NCBI RefSeq assembly: GCF_000526195.1
Contig: NZ_JAFP01000001.1
Location: 1,442,014-1,506,013, forward strand
DNA: 64,000 nt
From: Hippea sp. KM1
Lineage (GTDB): Bacteria > Campylobacterota_A > Desulfurellia > Desulfurellales > Hippeaceae
Direction of reading: 5' to 3'
Position numbers and translations under genes: made by a program. The notes under the pieces were generated by a model that did no database searches, was not told the DNA's origin, and saw only the letters and a program-made list of their open reading frames with translations. This document shows, one piece after another, positions 62,665 to 64,000 of the stretch (its first letter is position 1; the number at the start of each line of letters is the position of its first letter).

Positions 62665-63723
62665 ATGTTAAAGGTCAACTTCTGGCTAAAAAGACTCATA
62701 AAAGAGTGGCTATTCCTATCCTCAACCATCGGCCTCATAATAACATCCATCTATCTAAAGAGGATTCCTGCATACACCATAGGGGATGTAGAGATCCTAA
62801 CCGTTATCTTTCTATTTTTGGTAGTACTAAAGGGCTTAGAAAACACCCAAATACTTACAAAATTGGCCCAAAGCACCATAAAGGGGAGATTTATACCGCT
62901 AAAGATCATCCTCTTAACGGCTCTTCTGTCTGCATTTTTCACCAACGACATAGCGCTTTTGATGTTAATACCCCTAACGCTATCCCTAAATATAAAACAC
63001 AAGGACATATTAGTAATACTCCAGGCAATCGCCGCAAATGCGGGCAGTGCAATCCTGCCAAGCGGAAACCCCCAAAATATGTTTATATACTGGTTTTACA
63101 AGCCATCACTAACGGAGTTTGTAAAAACTATATACCCCTTTAGCCTCTTTGGCGTATCGCTTCTTGCGGTATTCTGTCTATTCATAAAACCCGACTCCGA
63201 ATCGAAGAGGATAAATCCAGAAATAAAACCAAATTACAAAGCCTATATTATACTGCTATTTCTTATGCTGGCCATCATATTGAAGATACTCCCCCTGTGG
63301 TTGGGATTGGTTGTGCTGGTGTATGCGGCTGTATTCGATAGGGAGGCCCTCAAGGTGGATTACTTCCTGATAGGCATATTCTTTGCCTTCTTTGGCCTAA
63401 CGGATAACCTGAGGCATCTAATAAGCGTCTCATCAAACTTCAAAGACAGTGTAGTTGTCTTTTCATCCTTTTTGAGCCAGCTGATAAGCAATGTGCCCGC
63501 CACGCTATTTCTGGCCGATTTTACAGCAGACTGGAAGAGACTTTTGTGGGGTGTAAGCATAGGCGGCTATGGCAACCTCATCGGTTCTTTAGCCAACCTA
63601 ATAGCCTACAGGATATACAAAACCCACAACCCTGAACATAAGGGCTTCCTTGTCGAGTTTCTTGTATTGGGCTATCTGTGGTTCTTTGCCTCGATACTCT
63701 TCTATATGTTTGTCGTCAGCTAA
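62665..63723 (+). CDS. ArsB/SLC13-type (ion transporter superfamily) membrane protein
   Basis: A 352-residue membrane protein with about ten helices of the ion transporter superfamily that includes ArsB, NhaD and citrate/sulfate carriers. The family signature FFTNDIALLMLIPLTLSLNI is near residue 92. The second re-entrant NAGSAILPSGNPQNMFIYWF near 127 resembles the ArsB/CitM pattern with a GNPQN loop. The C-terminal half repeats the topology (LSQLISNVPATLFLADFTAD). Substrate cannot be told. It begins one base after the hypE stop, so it may be co-transcribed. It ends overlapping a convergent TPR gene by 8 bases. Confidence 0.85.
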   Translation: MLKVNFWLKRLIKEWLFLSSTIGLIITSIYLKRIPAYTIGDVEILTVIFLFLVVLKGLENTQILTKLAQSTIKGRFIPLKIILLTALLSAFFTNDIALLMLIPLTLSLNIKHKDILVILQAIAANAGSAILPSGNPQNMFIYWFYKPSLTEFVKTIYPFSLFGVSLLAVFCLFIKPDSESKRINPEIKPNYKAYIILLFLMLAIILKILPLWLGLVVLVYAAVFDREALKVDYFLIGIFFAFFGLTDNLRHLISVSSNFKDSVVVFSSFLSQLISNVPATLFLADFTADWKRLLWGVSIGGYGNLIGSLANLIAYRIYKTHNPEHKGFLVEFLVLGYLWFFASILFYMFVVS

Positions 63724-64000
63724 ATCTAAAACCGTCCCTTTCTATGATCTCCATGAGGTTTAGGGCCAGATCGGGGTTTAACCCCCTCAACTTCTCATAC
63801 TCCTTAAGCGCCCTGCTCTTATCCCCCATAACGATCCACAGGATGCCCATATTAAACAGGGTTGATGGATTGTAGGGGTCTAATTTCAAGGCGTGCTTAA
63901 AATACTTAAGCGCCTCATCAAAATTGCCCAACTCACCGTATACTATCCCCAAGTTTGAATAGACATCCGAAAGGGACGGGTCTATCTGTATAGCCTGCTT
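63716..64000 (-). CDS. TPR-repeat protein, 3' end only (5' end beyond the window)
   Basis: The last 94 residues of a tetratricopeptide repeat protein. The frame is open from base 64000 to the TAA at 63718. Two full TPR units are visible, SNLGIVYGELGNFDEALKYF and TLFNMGILWIVMGDKSRALK, with the conserved G-Y/F-A-P pattern (ALKLDPYNPS). A short tail ends MEIIERDGFRFS. The first methionine-like codon in the window (TTG at 63952) is internal. No function can be given beyond protein-protein interaction. It is convergent with the transporter gene, overlapping by 8 bases. Confidence 0.88.
   Translation of the reverse strand, partial: KQAIQIDPSLSDVYSNLGIVYGELGNFDEALKYFKHALKLDPYNPSTLFNMGILWIVMGDKSRALKEYEKLRGLNPDLALNLMEIIERDGFRFS

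Noticed and set aside
1-64000. CRISPR arrays, insertion sequences, prophage or integrated elements
   Set aside because: No regularly spaced repeats, transposases, integrases or phage genes were seen, and codon use is even across the window.

Overview
The window is a dense, AT-leaning bacterial chromosome segment with short intergenic gaps, many 4-base start/stop overlaps, frequent GTG/TTG starts and heavy ATA/AGG/AAA codon use. A Gram-negative cell wall is certain: BamA, BamD, Skp, a LolC/E-type permease with LolD, and most of the lipid A-Kdo pathway are present. Together with FixABCX, four hydrogenase maturation genes, three chemoreceptors and a group-4-hydrogenase-like membrane complex, this suggests a motile anaerobe or microaerophile. 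My best guess is the sulfur-reducing Hippea/Desulfurella group. That is an inference from gene content, not an identification.

Layout. 1-1.6 kb: 3' part of groEL with its terminator. 1.7-5.8 kb (minus): a metallo-beta-lactamase-fold hydrolase and fixABCX. 6-8.5 kb (plus): a chemoreceptor with a C-terminal sensor domain, overlapping an ATP-cone/Mrr-like nuclease gene. 8.5-11 kb (minus): ugd and a degenerate HD-GYP-like protein. 11-31 kb (plus): one nearly continuous gene train. It runs der, nth, a CxxC protein, a FliK-like protein, rpmE, a TusA-like protein overlapping tRNA-Arg(CCG), a DciA-like protein, bamD, a small heat-shock protein, lon, lolC/E, lolD, bamA, skp, lpxD, fabZ, lpxA, lpxB, a DUF374 acyltransferase, lpxK, msbA and waaA. 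31.4-40.8 kb (minus): mfd, rlpA, plsC, a PAS histidine kinase, a large TPR protein, glyA and rpiB. 41-47 kb (plus): two sister chemoreceptors and a PAS-GAF-PAS-GGDEF-EAL protein whose GGDEF motif is degenerate.

47.1-53.8 kb (plus): a six-gene operon resembling the membrane and core subunits of hydrogenase-4 / formate hydrogenlyase / complex I. By eye, its large subunit has lost two of the four Ni-binding cysteines and its NuoB-like small subunit has lost all four [4Fe-4S] ligands, while the charged residues of the antiporter-like subunits are kept. This is the most unusual system in the window. 53.8-55.4 kb: a very likely molybdenum/tungsten-cofactor (MOCO-type) riboswitch precedes two tandem ModA-like binding proteins with no permease beside them. 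55.4-62.7 kb: cobU faces rlmI across overlapping divergent promoters, followed by hypF, a quinone-oxidoreductase-like gene and hypCDE. The window closes with an ArsB/SLC13-type transporter and the 3' end of a TPR gene.

How it fits together. The 15-31 kb train would build the outer membrane: lipid A synthesis, flipping and Kdo addition, lipoprotein release and beta-barrel assembly, with Lon and an sHsp for proteostasis. FixABCX, the hydrogenase-like complex, the Mo/W-responsive binding proteins and the Hyp factors all point to anaerobic energy metabolism with H2, ferredoxin and Mo/W enzymes encoded elsewhere. There is no CRISPR array, insertion sequence or prophage, and no gene-free stretch longer than 300 bases.
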